Positions 34,904-42,647 of a stretch of 64,000 nucleotides of DNA are shown here, in pieces. The notes beneath the pieces are model-generated. The model had not been told where the DNA came from. It saw only the letters and a program-made list of their open reading frames with translations, and made no database searches. Source of the DNA: an uncultured Acetobacteraceae bacterium (GTDB lineage: Bacteria > Pseudomonadota > Alphaproteobacteria > Acetobacterales > Acetobacteraceae); the NCBI GenBank assembly GCA_943912335.1, contig CALTUD010000020.1, positions 1 to 64,000 on the forward strand. The letters are read 5' to 3'. The translations under genes and the position numbers were made by a program. The number at the start of each line of letters is the position of its first letter. Position 1 is the stretch's first letter.

Positions 34904-35272
34904 ATGCAAGACCAGAAGCGCTTCTCCGCCGATTGCCCGGCCCGGGCCCTGCTCGATCAGGTGGCCGATAAATGGTCGATGATGGTGCTGGCCCTGCTGC
35001 GCGACGGGCCGCATCGCTTCAACGCCATCAAGCGCCGCCTGGAAGGCGTCACCCAGAAGGCGCTGACGCAGTGCCTGCGGCGCCTGGAGCGCAACGGCAT
35101 GGTGTCCCGGCGCGTGATCCCGTCGGCGCCGGTGGGGGTCGAATACGCCATCACCCCGCTCGGCGCCTCGCTGCAGATCCCGTTCGGCGCGCTGTATCGC
35201 TGGATGGTGGAGCACCAGCCCGAGGTGGATGCGGCGCAGCGCCGTTTCGATACGCGCCCCCCGGCAGATTAA
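34904..35272 (+). CDS. HxlR family transcriptional regulator
   Basis: A 122-residue winged-helix protein. A Cys near the N-terminus (SADCPARALLDQVADKWSMM) and the HTH FNAIKRRLEGVTQKALTQCLRRLERNGMV are characteristic of HxlR/YodB-type regulators, in which that Cys often senses quinones, diamide or hypochlorite. YAITPLGASL forms the wing and dimer start. It is transcribed away from the OYE reductase, its likely target, and probably represses it until oxidised. It has no other obvious partner. Confidence 0.9.
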   Translation: MQDQKRFSADCPARALLDQVADKWSMMVLALLRDGPHRFNAIKRRLEGVTQKALTQCLRRLERNGMVSRRVIPSAPVGVEYAITPLGASLQIPFGALYRWMVEHQPEVDAAQRRFDTRPPAD

Positions 35273-35343
35273 GCTTTGTTCGGGTGGCTGGATTCTCCGT
35301 TGCCGGGATCCCATGTCGCGGACAGCAAAGATCTGGAACACCC

Positions 35344-35856
35344 ATGTCCTTCGTCTCGCCGACACGACGCCACCTGCTGCAAACCGCCACGGTGCTGGGC
35401 GTGGGCCTCGCCGCCGGCGCGCTGCTGCTGGAGGACGGCGCCCCGGCGCGGGCCGCGGACGGCGCCTATCGCCTGTCGGACGCCGACTGGCGGCGCAAGC
35501 TCACCCCGGCGCAATACGACGTGCTGCGCGGGGAAGGCACCGAGATGGCGTTCTCCTCGCCGCTGGACGAATTCTGGCAGGCCGGCACCTATCACTGCGC
35601 CGGCTGCGGCCAGGCGGCCTATTCCTCGCGCACCAAATTCGAAAGCCATACCGGCTGGCCGAGCTTCTGGCAGCCTCTGCCGCATGCTGTGGCCGAGCGC
35701 AGCGATTCGACGCTCGGCATGGAGCGGACCGAGGTGCATTGCTCGCGCTGCCAGGGCCATCTCGGCCACGTGTTCGATGACGGGCCGAAACCCACCGGTT
35801 TGCGCTACTGCATGAATGGCGTGGCGCTCAGCTTCCAGCCCGGCACCCCGGCCTGA
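35344..35856 (+). CDS. msrB: Exported methionine-R-sulfoxide reductase B
   Basis: A 170-residue MsrB with a Tat-type leader (TRRHLLQTATVLGVGLAAG). The zinc site is Cys85/Cys88 (CAGC) and Cys133/Cys136 (CSRC). The catalytic Cys156 is in RYCMNGVAL, and the substrate loop SHTGWPSFWQP is present. It reduces methionine-R-sulfoxide in oxidised proteins; the leader places it in the periplasm. The gene is followed after 14 bp by msrA, which repairs the S-form, so the pair covers both stereoisomers. Confidence 0.92.
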   Translation: MSFVSPTRRHLLQTATVLGVGLAAGALLLEDGAPARAADGAYRLSDADWRRKLTPAQYDVLRGEGTEMAFSSPLDEFWQAGTYHCAGCGQAAYSSRTKFESHTGWPSFWQPLPHAVAERSDSTLGMERTEVHCSRCQGHLGHVFDDGPKPTGLRYCMNGVALSFQPGTPA

Positions 35857-35870
35857 TCGGAACCCAGACC

Positions 35871-36587
35871 ATGACCCTTCGCAGTCTCGCCCTGTTCGCC
35901 GGCACCGTGCTCGGCGTCGCAGCACTCGCCCTGCCGGTTTTGCCGGTGATCCCCTCCGCCTTCGCCGAGGAAGCGCCGCATCTGGTGCCGGCGCCGGCCC
36001 GGGCAATGCCGCAACAATCCGGCCTGCAGCAGCTCACCGTTTCGGGCGGCTGCTTCTGGGGCATCCAGGGCGTGTTCGAGCATGTGCGCGGCGTGCGCCA
36101 AGCGGTCTCCGGCTATACCGGCGGCAGCGCCGATACCGCGCAGTACGAGACCGTCAGCGGCGGCGATACCGGACACGCGGAATCGGTGCAGATCACCTAC
36201 GATCCGTCCGTGGTCAGCGAAGCGACGCTTCTGCGCATCTTCTTCTCGGTGGCGCTCGATCCGACCATGCTGAACGCGCAGGGGCCGGATCGCGGCACCC
36301 AGTATCGCTCCGAGATCTGGTACGCCACCCCTGCGCAGGCGGAGGAAGCGCGCGCCTATATCGCCCAGCTCGACGCGTCGCACAGCTTCGACGCGCCGAT
36401 CCGCACGCGCGTCGATCCGCTGCACGGCTTCTATCCGGCCGAGCGCTACCATCAGGACTACCTGACCCTGCACCCCGAGTCCGGCTACATCGTCTATAAC
36501 GATCTGCCGAAGGTCGAGGCGCTGCAACGCTTGTTTCCGGCGAACTACGTGTCCGCGCCGGTCAGGGTGCTCGCTTCCGCCGACTGA
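35871..36587 (+). CDS. msrA: Exported methionine-S-sulfoxide reductase A
   Basis: A 238-residue MsrA with the catalytic GCFWG (Cys61) and the family blocks GYTGGSADTAQYETVSGGDTGHAE (in two parts: GYTGGS and TGHAE), FFSVALDPTMLNAQGPDRGTQYRS shortened here to DRGTQYRS, and EDY-like YHQDYL. A hydrophobic leader (residues 5-32, ending SAFAEE) makes it a secreted, periplasmic enzyme through the Sec route, unlike the usual cytoplasmic MsrA. It is cotranscribed with msrB. Its last 43 nt overlap the 3' end of the convergent pspF gene. Confidence 0.92.
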   Translation: MTLRSLALFAGTVLGVAALALPVLPVIPSAFAEEAPHLVPAPARAMPQQSGLQQLTVSGGCFWGIQGVFEHVRGVRQAVSGYTGGSADTAQYETVSGGDTGHAESVQITYDPSVVSEATLLRIFFSVALDPTMLNAQGPDRGTQYRSEIWYATPAQAEEARAYIAQLDASHSFDAPIRTRVDPLHGFYPAERYHQDYLTLHPESGYIVYNDLPKVEALQRLFPANYVSAPVRVLASAD

Positions 36588-37654
36588 TCGCCGTCCGCAC
36601 GCTCGCGTCCGGGCCGGTTCAGCAGGTTGTGCACCTTCAGATGATGCCTGAACTGGTAATAGGTCAGGCCGAGCGCCTTGGCGGCGTTGCGCTGATTGAA
36701 CCGGCTCCCCTCCAGCGCGTCGCGCAACAGGCGCTGCTCGAAATCCCGCGTCAGCGCCTCGAAATTCCCTGAAACCGGCGCCGGGGCGGCGGGGGCGGGC
36801 AGGGCCGTCGCCGTCGCCACGGGCACCTCCGCCGGGCGCGCGGATGGGGAAAGCCCTGTTCGGAGCGACGGAAACGGGTCCAGCACAATGCGCGACAGCG
36901 GCTTGTTCGGGTTCTCCATCCGATACACGCTGCGCTCGATCACGTTGCGCAATTCGCGCACGTTGCCGGGCCAGTCATGAGACTTCAGAACCGCCATCGC
37001 CTCCGGCGCGAAGCCCGCGAACAATTCCCGCCCCAGCTCGCGCGTCATCCGCACGGCGAAATGCCCGGCCAGCAAAGGGATGTCCTCCTGCCGTTCGCGC
37101 ATCGGCGGCACCGGCACCACGTCGAAGGCCAGACGATCCAGCAGGTCGGCGCGGAATGTCCCCGCCCGCACCAGAGACGGCAGATCGGCATGCGTCGCCG
37201 CCACCACGCGCACATCCACATGCTGCGGCTCGTTGCCGCCCACGCGCTCGAAAGTGCCGTATTCGATCACGCGCAGGAGCTTCTCCTGCACCGCCATGGA
37301 GGCGGTGGCGATCTCGTCCAGAAACAACGTCCCGCCATCAGCCAGCTCGAACCGGCCCGCGCGACGCCTGCTGGCGCCGGTGAACGACCCCGCCTCGTGC
37401 CCGAACAATTCGCTGTCCAGCAGGGCGTCGCCGAGCACGGCGCAGTTCAGCTTGATGAAGGGCCGGTCCCAGCGCTGCGACAGAAAGGCCAGGCGGCTTG
37501 CCACCAGCTCCTTGCCGGTGCCACGCTCGCCGATCACCAGCACCGGCCGGTTCAGGGGCGCCGCGATCGAGATATGCGCCAGCATGGCGAGGAAGCTGGG
37601 CGCTTCACCGATCGGCGTCGTGGTCTCGCTGTTCTGGCTGGGGGATCGCGCCAA
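36545..37654 (-). CDS. pspF: Sigma-54-dependent activator of the psp operon
   Basis: A 369-residue bacterial enhancer-binding protein without a receiver or sensor domain, as in PspF. The AAA+ domain has Walker A GERGTGKE, the sigma-54-contacting loop GSFTGA (GAFTGA in most relatives), Walker B GGTLFLDEI and VPPMRERQEDIP. A Fis-type helix-turn-helix lies at the C-terminus (FNQRNAAKALGLTYYQFRHHLK). The frame is open upstream to 37777, but a TTG at 37654 with AGGAGG eight bases before it fits PspF length and is chosen. It is divergent from pspA and faces its -24/-12 promoter. In the absence of stress PspA binds and inhibits PspF. Confidence 0.9.
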   Translation of the reverse strand: MARSPSQNSETTTPIGEAPSFLAMLAHISIAAPLNRPVLVIGERGTGKELVASRLAFLSQRWDRPFIKLNCAVLGDALLDSELFGHEAGSFTGASRRRAGRFELADGGTLFLDEIATASMAVQEKLLRVIEYGTFERVGGNEPQHVDVRVVAATHADLPSLVRAGTFRADLLDRLAFDVVPVPPMRERQEDIPLLAGHFAVRMTRELGRELFAGFAPEAMAVLKSHDWPGNVRELRNVIERSVYRMENPNKPLSRIVLDPFPSLRTGLSPSARPAEVPVATATALPAPAAPAPVSGNFEALTRDFEQRLLRDALEGSRFNQRNAAKALGLTYYQFRHHLKVHNLLNRPGRERADGDQSAEASTLTGADT

Positions 37655-37781
37655 TGATTGGTCCTCCTGGCCATTCGGGGCCGGTGGTCCATCCTGCTGA
37701 TCTCGCGTCCGTCCGGCAAGGGACGATCGAAACCCCAGGCGAATCAACCCTCTGGAGGCCCTGGCGACCACGACCACGCTC

Positions 37782-37796
37782 TGGCACGGAAGCTGC
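37782..37796 (+). promoter_or_regulatory. Sigma-54 (-24/-12) promoter of pspABC
   Basis: TGGCACGGAAGCTGC matches the sigma-54 consensus TGGCACG-N4-TTGC at all but one position, with the GG and GC dinucleotides exactly 12 bp apart. Transcription would start near 37808, about 40 bp upstream of the pspA ATG. PspF binding sites should lie between this promoter and the pspF start at 37654. Confidence 0.85.
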
Positions 37797-37848
37797 TCAG
37801 AGATGGCATCGAATACAGGAGCGGTCCCCGACCGAAGGAACCCAGGCC

Positions 37849-38559
37849 ATGAGCATCTTTTCCCGCTTGTCCGACATCGTGAACGCCAACATCAACACGC
37901 TGGTCGCCCGCGCCGAGGACCCGCGCAAGATCATCCGCCTGATCATCCAGGAGATGGAGGACACGCTGGTCGAGGTGCGCTCCTCCGCGGTGCAGACCAT
38001 CGCCGAGCGCAAGGAGCTGGAACGCCGCATGGCCCAGCTCGCCCGCGACGAGGCGGAATGGGAGCGCAAGGCCGAGCTGGCGCTCACCCATAACCGCGAG
38101 GATCTGGCGCGCGGCGCGCTCCAGGCCCGCACCCATCTGGGCAAGACACGCGAAAGCCTGCGCACACAGCACGAACAGATCGTTTCCGGCCTGGCGCAGC
38201 AGAACGACGACATCGCCAAGCTCCAGGCCAAGCTCGCCGACGCCAAGTCACGCGAACAGGCGCTGATGTCGCGCGCCTCGATCGCCAATTCCCGCGTGAA
38301 GCTGCGCGAGCGTCTTTATGACGAGCGCATCGGCGACGCGTTCGGACGCTTCGAGCAGGTGGAACGCAATCTGGACGCGCTGGAAGGTCGTGTGGAATCC
38401 TTCGATCTCGGCCGACGCACGCTGGAGCAGGAGATCGAGGGTCTCGAAGCCGACAGCGCCGTCGAAACCGAACTGGCCGCGATGCGGGCACGCCTGCGCA
38501 AGCGGGACGAGGCGCCGTCCGCCCCGGCCGTAGAAGGTCCCGAAACCCCCCGATCCTAA
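37849..38559 (+). CDS. pspA: Phage shock protein A
   Basis: A 236-residue coiled-coil protein of the PspA/IM30 (ESCRT-III-like) family: N-terminal amphipathic helix MSIFSRLSDIVNANINTLV, then AEDPRKIIRLIIQEMEDTL, followed by long helices to about residue 220. PspA binds stressed inner membrane, limits proton leakage, and in the resting state inhibits PspF. It is the first gene behind the sigma-54 promoter and is followed by pspB after 11 bp. The extra C-terminal tail (APSAPAVEGPETPRS) is disordered. Confidence 0.95.
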   Translation: MSIFSRLSDIVNANINTLVARAEDPRKIIRLIIQEMEDTLVEVRSSAVQTIAERKELERRMAQLARDEAEWERKAELALTHNREDLARGALQARTHLGKTRESLRTQHEQIVSGLAQQNDDIAKLQAKLADAKSREQALMSRASIANSRVKLRERLYDERIGDAFGRFEQVERNLDALEGRVESFDLGRRTLEQEIEGLEADSAVETELAAMRARLRKRDEAPSAPAVEGPETPRS

Positions 38560-38570
38560 GGCGAACCGAA

Positions 38571-38852
38571 ATGGACCCTGCAACCCTTGCCGTACTGGGC
38601 GGTAACCATTTCGTAGGCGATATCACCGGCCTGATCGCTGTCGTCTGTCCGTTTCTGTTGGCAGGCTGGATCATCAAGCTCCGCCACGAGCGCCGCATGC
38701 GCGAAGGCCAGACCGCCACGCTGGGCGTCGAGGAACGCCGCGCGCTGGACGAGATGAGCGCGCTCGCGCAGCGGATGGAACAGCGCGTGGAGAACCTGGA
38801 GCGCATTCTCGACAACGAGCTGTCCGGCTGGCGCAGCCGGATGCCGCGCTGA
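38571..38852 (+). CDS. pspB: Phage shock protein B-like membrane protein
   Basis: A 93-residue protein with one membrane segment (about 18-36, TGLIAVVCPFLLAGWIIKL) and a C-terminal coiled coil (EERRALDEMSALAQRMEQRVENLERIL), the layout of PspB. The N-terminus is about 15 residues longer than in E. coli. PspB works with PspC to pass the membrane signal to PspA. It lies between pspA and pspC with short gaps in one operon. Confidence 0.85.
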   Translation: MDPATLAVLGGNHFVGDITGLIAVVCPFLLAGWIIKLRHERRMREGQTATLGVEERRALDEMSALAQRMEQRVENLERILDNELSGWRSRMPR

Positions 38853-38864
38853 GGGAGGCCGCGC

Positions 38865-39296
38865 ATGAACGGCTTCGGCGAACCGCCGCGCCTCTGGCGG
38901 CACGATAACGGCGCCATCTTCGCCGGCGTCTGCGCCGGTCTGGCTGAGGATCTCGACCTGCCTTTGCCGCTGGTGCGTCTGGTGTCGGTGCTGTTCGTGG
39001 TGCTGCCCACCGGCCTCGCTTATCTGGCGCTCGGCGTGCTACTGCGACGCCGCCCCGGCGCCGCCGCCGCCTTCGCGGAACGGGCCTTCACCGCCCGCAG
39101 CGCCGGCCCGGTTCGTTCGGGTTCGCGCCCGGCTCCGCGTTCGGCCGCCGCCCCGTCCGCCCTGCCGCCCCGGCAGGAATGGGCGCTGCTGCGACATCGC
39201 CTCATGGCGCTGGAGCCCCGCATCACCCGTATCGAAGGCGTGGTGACGGCGGACGATTTCGAGCTGCAGCGCGATTTCCGGCGCATGGAGCCCTGA
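38865..39296 (+). CDS. pspC: Phage shock protein C
   Basis: A 143-residue protein with the PspC domain at 7-65 (LWRHDNGAIFAGVCAGLAEDL and then the hydrophobic VRLVSVLFVVLPTGLAYLALGVLL). An Ala/Pro/Arg-rich linker follows, and a C-terminal helical segment ends in DFELQRDFRRMEP, which matches the conserved PspC tail (DxFELRRKFRDL type). It senses inner-membrane stress with PspB. It is five bases ahead of a toastrack-domain protein. Confidence 0.92.
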   Translation: MNGFGEPPRLWRHDNGAIFAGVCAGLAEDLDLPLPLVRLVSVLFVVLPTGLAYLALGVLLRRRPGAAAAFAERAFTARSAGPVRSGSRPAPRSAAAPSALPPRQEWALLRHRLMALEPRITRIEGVVTADDFELQRDFRRMEP

Positions 39297-39301
39297 GCGC
39301 C

Positions 39302-40360
39302 ATGCCCTGGTTCCCCATCACCGACCCGTCGCGCGCCGACGATATCCGCATGCGACGCAAGCGCGCCGTGATGCTGCTTGGGCTGATCGTGTGCGTGCCC
39401 TGGCTGATGTGGGGCAACCATACCGAGCACAAGGCGAGCCGTCACAGGATCTCGGTGACCTTTCCCGACATCCCGGTGCCGCCCGTGCCCCCCGTACCCC
39501 CAGTGCCACCGGTCCCGTCGGTGCCGCCGATGCCGCCCGTCGAAGGGCAGAGCCAGCGGTTCGCCGCCGCCGCCCTCACGATCGACCTTCCCTGCGCCGA
39601 TTCCGTTTCGGTGCGGCAGGACGACTCCCTCAACGGCCAGACCGTGCTCACCGGCGATCAAAGCGCGCTGGATGCCGTGTCGATCCGCAATGGCGTTCTG
39701 ACCGAACGGCGCGGCTGTTCCGCCGATACCGGTCTCGTGATCCGCACCGGCCGCACCACGCCGCTCACCCTGATCCAGTCCGGCGACAACGAAATCCATG
39801 TCGGCCATTTCGACGGTGCGGTGTCGCTGGTGGTCGAGGGCAGCGGCGACGTGCGCATCGACCATGCCGGCAGCCTCACGGTGCACGGCAACAGGAGCGG
39901 CGACGTGTCGGTGGGTTCGGTCAGCGGTCCCGTCACCGCGATCATGACCGGATCGGGCAATCTCGACATCGACGGCGGCACCGTGCCGCGTCTGGATGCG
40001 ACCGTGCGCGGCAATGCCGATCTCGACATGGGCAACGTGCGGGTGCTGTCGGGCCAGTTGACGGTCACCGGCAGCGGCAACGTGACCCTTGCCTTCGCGC
40101 AAGGCGGCTTCGGCGCCGATCTGCGCGGCAGCGGCGATCTGTCGATCCGCAGCGTCGATCTGCAACATCTCGAGCTGAAGGCCTACGGATCGGGCGACGT
40201 CAAGATCGGGACGGGCCGGATCGCCTCGATGAACGTGGTCCGCTACGGCTCCGGCAATCTGTCCATCGACGCGGATATCGGCAGTGGCCGGCTCGATCAC
40301 AGCGGCAGCGGCGACGTCGACATTCCGCATCGTGGGGATCTGCAGTCCACCCACGACTGA
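39302..40360 (+). CDS. Membrane-anchored beta-repeat protein (DUF2807/toastrack type) of psp operon
   Basis: A 352-residue protein. One membrane helix near the N-terminus (about 21-38) is followed by a short outer part and a proline-rich linker at 58-80 made of repeated VPP units. A long region follows of regularly spaced G-S-G-D/N turns (GSGDVRI, GSGNLDI, GSGNVTL, GSGDLSI, GSGDVKI, GSGNLSI, GSGDVDI). Such short-period beta repeats are the mark of the DUF2807 (GIN, head-domain) and related toastrack folds that are often linked with PspC. The gene follows pspC by five bases and ends in a strong terminator, so it is the last member of the psp operon. It is probably displayed in the periplasm. 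Confidence 0.85.
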   Translation: MPWFPITDPSRADDIRMRRKRAVMLLGLIVCVPWLMWGNHTEHKASRHRISVTFPDIPVPPVPPVPPVPPVPSVPPMPPVEGQSQRFAAAALTIDLPCADSVSVRQDDSLNGQTVLTGDQSALDAVSIRNGVLTERRGCSADTGLVIRTGRTTPLTLIQSGDNEIHVGHFDGAVSLVVEGSGDVRIDHAGSLTVHGNRSGDVSVGSVSGPVTAIMTGSGNLDIDGGTVPRLDATVRGNADLDMGNVRVLSGQLTVTGSGNVTLAFAQGGFGADLRGSGDLSIRSVDLQHLELKAYGSGDVKIGTGRIASMNVVRYGSGNLSIDADIGSGRLDHSGSGDVDIPHRGDLQSTHD

Positions 40361-40383
40361 TCGTCCATCTCCTGAACGAAGAA

Positions 40384-40413
40384 GGGGCGGAACCGCATCC
40401 ACGGTTCCGCCCC
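40384..40413. terminator. Terminator of the psp operon (bidirectional)
   Basis: A perfect 12-bp stem, GGGGCGGAACCG with CGGTTCCGCCCC around a 6-base loop, followed by TTT on the + strand. It lies between the last psp gene and the convergent small-protein gene. Confidence 0.85.
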
Positions 40414-40435
40414 TTTCCGTGTTCGAGTATGACGC

Positions 40436-40774
40436 TCAGTGCTGCGGCTGGTCGGCGGCCGGCGTCGCGGGAGCAGCCGTGGCGGGTGCGGCGGCGGCAG
40501 CCGGCGGCGTCTTGCCGTCATTGGCGTGCTCGGCGCGATAGGCGGCGGCGTCCTGACGCTCCTTCTTGCGATACTTGTGACGCACGTACATGCCGGTGGC
40601 GCAGCCGCCGGCGGCACCCAGAACGCCATGATGGGCCAGATGGCCGCCGACGGCGCCGGCCGCACCGTATTTCAGGCAGCCGCCCGGCTCGGCCAGGGCG
40701 GGCGCCGCCGGAAGCACGGCGGCACCCAGGAACAGGGCCAGCGCGGCGCGGGCGGTGGAGCGTTTGAACTGCAT
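40436..40774 (-). CDS. Small exported glycine-rich protein
   Basis: A 112-residue protein with a clear signal peptide (cut after about PALAEP). The middle (GAAGAVGGHLAHHGVLGAAGGCATGMYVRHKYRK, here as GAAGAVGGHLAHH and GAAGGCATGMYV) has glycine-zipper-like spacing and a basic end; the C-terminus is a low-complexity Ala/Pro tail. Two Cys residues in the mature part could form a disulfide. Similar small proteins are common in the envelope of Acetobacteraceae, function unknown. Confidence 0.7.
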   Translation of the reverse strand: MQFKRSTARAALALFLGAAVLPAAPALAEPGGCLKYGAAGAVGGHLAHHGVLGAAGGCATGMYVRHKYRKKERQDAAAYRAEHANDGKTPPAAAAAPATAAPATPAADQPQH

Positions 40775-40913
40775 GATGAGCCTTCGCGTCTGATGATGGA
40801 CCGCAAACGTCGCAAACCATGTCCGGCTGCATCGCTTGCGTAATAAAACACGAGGATGGAACGGGGAGATCGTGGCGAAGCGGCGGCGAAGCGGAGGTGT
40901 TTCCGTGAAGTCC

Positions 40914-41549
40914 TCAGCCCGGCAGCAAACGGAACAGCCGCGTCGGCCGCATTTCGCGATCCTCCAGCTCCAGGGAGGTTGGCACGTCGAAGGCGGCGAT
41001 CGGTTCCAGACCGTCCGATGGCAGATAGGCGCGCCCCGGATCCGCCACCCACACCTCGGTTTCCCCGGCGAGACGGCGCAGCCAGGGCAGGATATGCCGC
41101 GTCATCGGCGCCTCGTAGCAGACGTCGCCGCACAGGATCAGATCCCAGTCCGACGGCGCGCCCACCACGTCGCGGCCGAGCGGTGAAACCGTCACGCCAT
41201 TCAGGGACGCGTTCAGCGCGATCGCGGCGATCGCCATCGGGTCGATCTCGGCCGCGTCTACGGACGCGGCACCGGACAGGGCGGCGGCGATCGCGGCGAT
41301 GCCGCCGCCTGCCGCGAAATCCAGCACGCGCCTGCCGCGCACCAGCTCCGGCCGGTCGAGCAGATGCCGGCTCAACGCCTGTCCGCCCGGCCAGGCGAAG
41401 GCCCAGAACGGCGGTTCCACGCCGCTGCGCTCCAGCCACGCCTCCGAGGCCTGCCAGATCGGCGTGATCTCGGTGGCCAGATGCAGCCGGATCTCCGGCA
41501 CCAGGGGCGCGGTGGCGATGGCGGTGTGGGCGGCAATGAAATCCTGCAT
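40914..41549 (-). CDS. Class I SAM methyltransferase (EtfB-lysine/nicotinamide N-methyltransferase-like)
   Basis: A 211-residue methyltransferase. PPFWAFAWPGGQALSRHLLD is the N-terminal block and RRVLDFAAGGGIAAIAAALSGA the SAM-binding loop; then AEIDPMAIAAIALNASLNG, and CGDVCYEAPMTRHILPWL takes the place of the catalytic-loop region. The family includes lysine methyltransferases acting on electron-transfer flavoprotein beta and the PrmA-related proteins. No etf genes are nearby. The ATG at 41549 (MQDFIAAHTAI) was chosen over one 15 codons upstream, which has no similarity. Confidence 0.8.
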   Translation of the reverse strand: MQDFIAAHTAIATAPLVPEIRLHLATEITPIWQASEAWLERSGVEPPFWAFAWPGGQALSRHLLDRPELVRGRRVLDFAAGGGIAAIAAALSGAASVDAAEIDPMAIAAIALNASLNGVTVSPLGRDVVGAPSDWDLILCGDVCYEAPMTRHILPWLRRLAGETEVWVADPGRAYLPSDGLEPIAAFDVPTSLELEDREMRPTRLFRLLPG

Positions 41550-41697
41550 CGCGCCTATCTGCCCGAATGGCGTCCGACGCGCATCCCCCGGCATCCCGGG
41601 TTACGTTCGGTCACCACGAGCCGGGAGATGCGGTTACGAAGCCGGGTCATGGTCGGGCCATGCCTCGTTCCGGGGCACCCTGCCGAATGGACATACC

Positions 41698-42174
41698 ATG
41701 ATCAAGAAAACCACCCTCGCGGCCCTGTCGCTCGGCGCCATGCTCGGCGTGGCGACGCTCGGCACCGCCCGTGCCGAACACGGCGCGGGCTTCTGGCACC
41801 ACGATCCGCTCTTCGCCGGCGTCACCCTCACCGACGCCCAGCAGCAGAAGATCGATGCGCTCCGGAAGGCTGACCGTCAGGCCAACAAAGGTCTGTTCGA
41901 GCAGGTCCGCGCGATCAACAAGAAGATCGACGCCGCCCTGCTGGCGCCCGGCCCGGTGAGCGAGGCCAATCTGGCGCCGCTGGTGCAGCAGAAGGCGGCG
42001 CTGATGGCGCAGCTGGACAGCGCGCATCTGTCGCAGGAGATCGCCGCGCGCAACCTGCTGACCGACGATCAGATCGCCATCGCCGCCAGCACCAAGGCCA
42101 AGCTGGAGTCGCTCCGCGAGCAGGAACACGCGCTGCACGCTGCAGGCAACGCGCCGGCGCCGTCCGGGAACTGA
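41698..42174 (+). CDS. Spy/CpxP-like periplasmic protein
   Basis: A 158-residue protein with a signal peptide (MIKKTTLAALSLGAMLGVAT, cut near ARAEH). The mature part has LTDAQQQKIDALRKADRQ and NLLTDDQIAIAASTKAKLE, both variants of the LTxxQ motif of the Spy/CpxP/CnrX-type helical proteins. These act as periplasmic chaperones or metal sensors. The His-rich AEHGAGFWHHDPL at the mature N-terminus could bind metal. The gene converges on the receiver gene with 2 bp between stops. Confidence 0.75.
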   Translation: MIKKTTLAALSLGAMLGVATLGTARAEHGAGFWHHDPLFAGVTLTDAQQQKIDALRKADRQANKGLFEQVRAINKKIDAALLAPGPVSEANLAPLVQQKAALMAQLDSAHLSQEIAARNLLTDDQIAIAASTKAKLESLREQEHALHAAGNAPAPSGN

Positions 42175-42176
42175 TC

Positions 42177-42551
42177 TCAGTTCATCAGCGTCCGCGCGAG
42201 CTCCACCAGCTCGTGCGGACGATAAGGCTTCTGCAGCAGCGAGAAGTTCAGCTCCGTGCGCCAGCTCTGCCGGAACACGTCGGGACGGCCGGACACGATC
42301 ACCACCGGCAGGGCGGGCGCCTTCTCGCGGATGCGCTTGGCCAGGGCGCCCCCATCCATCTGGCCCGGCATGTTGAAATCCGTCACCAGCATGGTGAAAT
42401 GCTTCGGGCGCTGATCGAACAGATCCATCGCCTCCTGGCCGCTGGACGCACCTACCACATCGAAGCCCGCGTCCCGCAGACTCTCGCTCATGATCTCCCG
42501 GATCAGCTCCTCGTCTTCCACCAGAAGAATACACACGTCGCTTCGTCCCAC
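42177..42551 (-). CDS. Single-domain response regulator (CheY-like)
   Basis: A 124-residue receiver domain only, without output. The acidic pocket is Glu12-Asp13-Glu14, the phosphoacceptor is Asp58 in LVTDFNMPG, and Lys108 lies in LLQKPYRP, so it should be phosphorylatable. It is divergent from the LOV histidine kinase with about 100 bp between starts. That layout, and the lack of a receiver in the kinase, make it the likely phosphate target. Receivers of this FNMP type are also common as the last domain of hybrid LOV kinases in Alphaproteobacteria. Confidence 0.9.
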   Translation of the reverse strand: MGRSDVCILLVEDEELIREIMSESLRDAGFDVVGASSGQEAMDLFDQRPKHFTMLVTDFNMPGQMDGGALAKRIREKAPALPVVIVSGRPDVFRQSWRTELNFSLLQKPYRPHELVELARTLMN

Positions 42552-42647
42552 CTCCCGCAGCCCGGGTTAACCCGGAGCCAGGGCTTTGGTTCGCCGCCGA
42601 CCACGCCCCCCATGACGACGAACACGGGCTGTTGTAATGTCGGCACA

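Noticed and set aside
37655..37777. Longer pspF reading frame starting at 37777
   Set aside because: It would run almost up to the pspA promoter, is not conserved in PspF proteins, and lacks a ribosome-binding site, whereas the TTG at 37654 has an ideal one.
39474..39540. Short repeated units that could suggest a repeat array
   Set aside because: They are triplet-level Val-Pro-Pro codons within a coding region, with no spacers, so this is not a CRISPR array.
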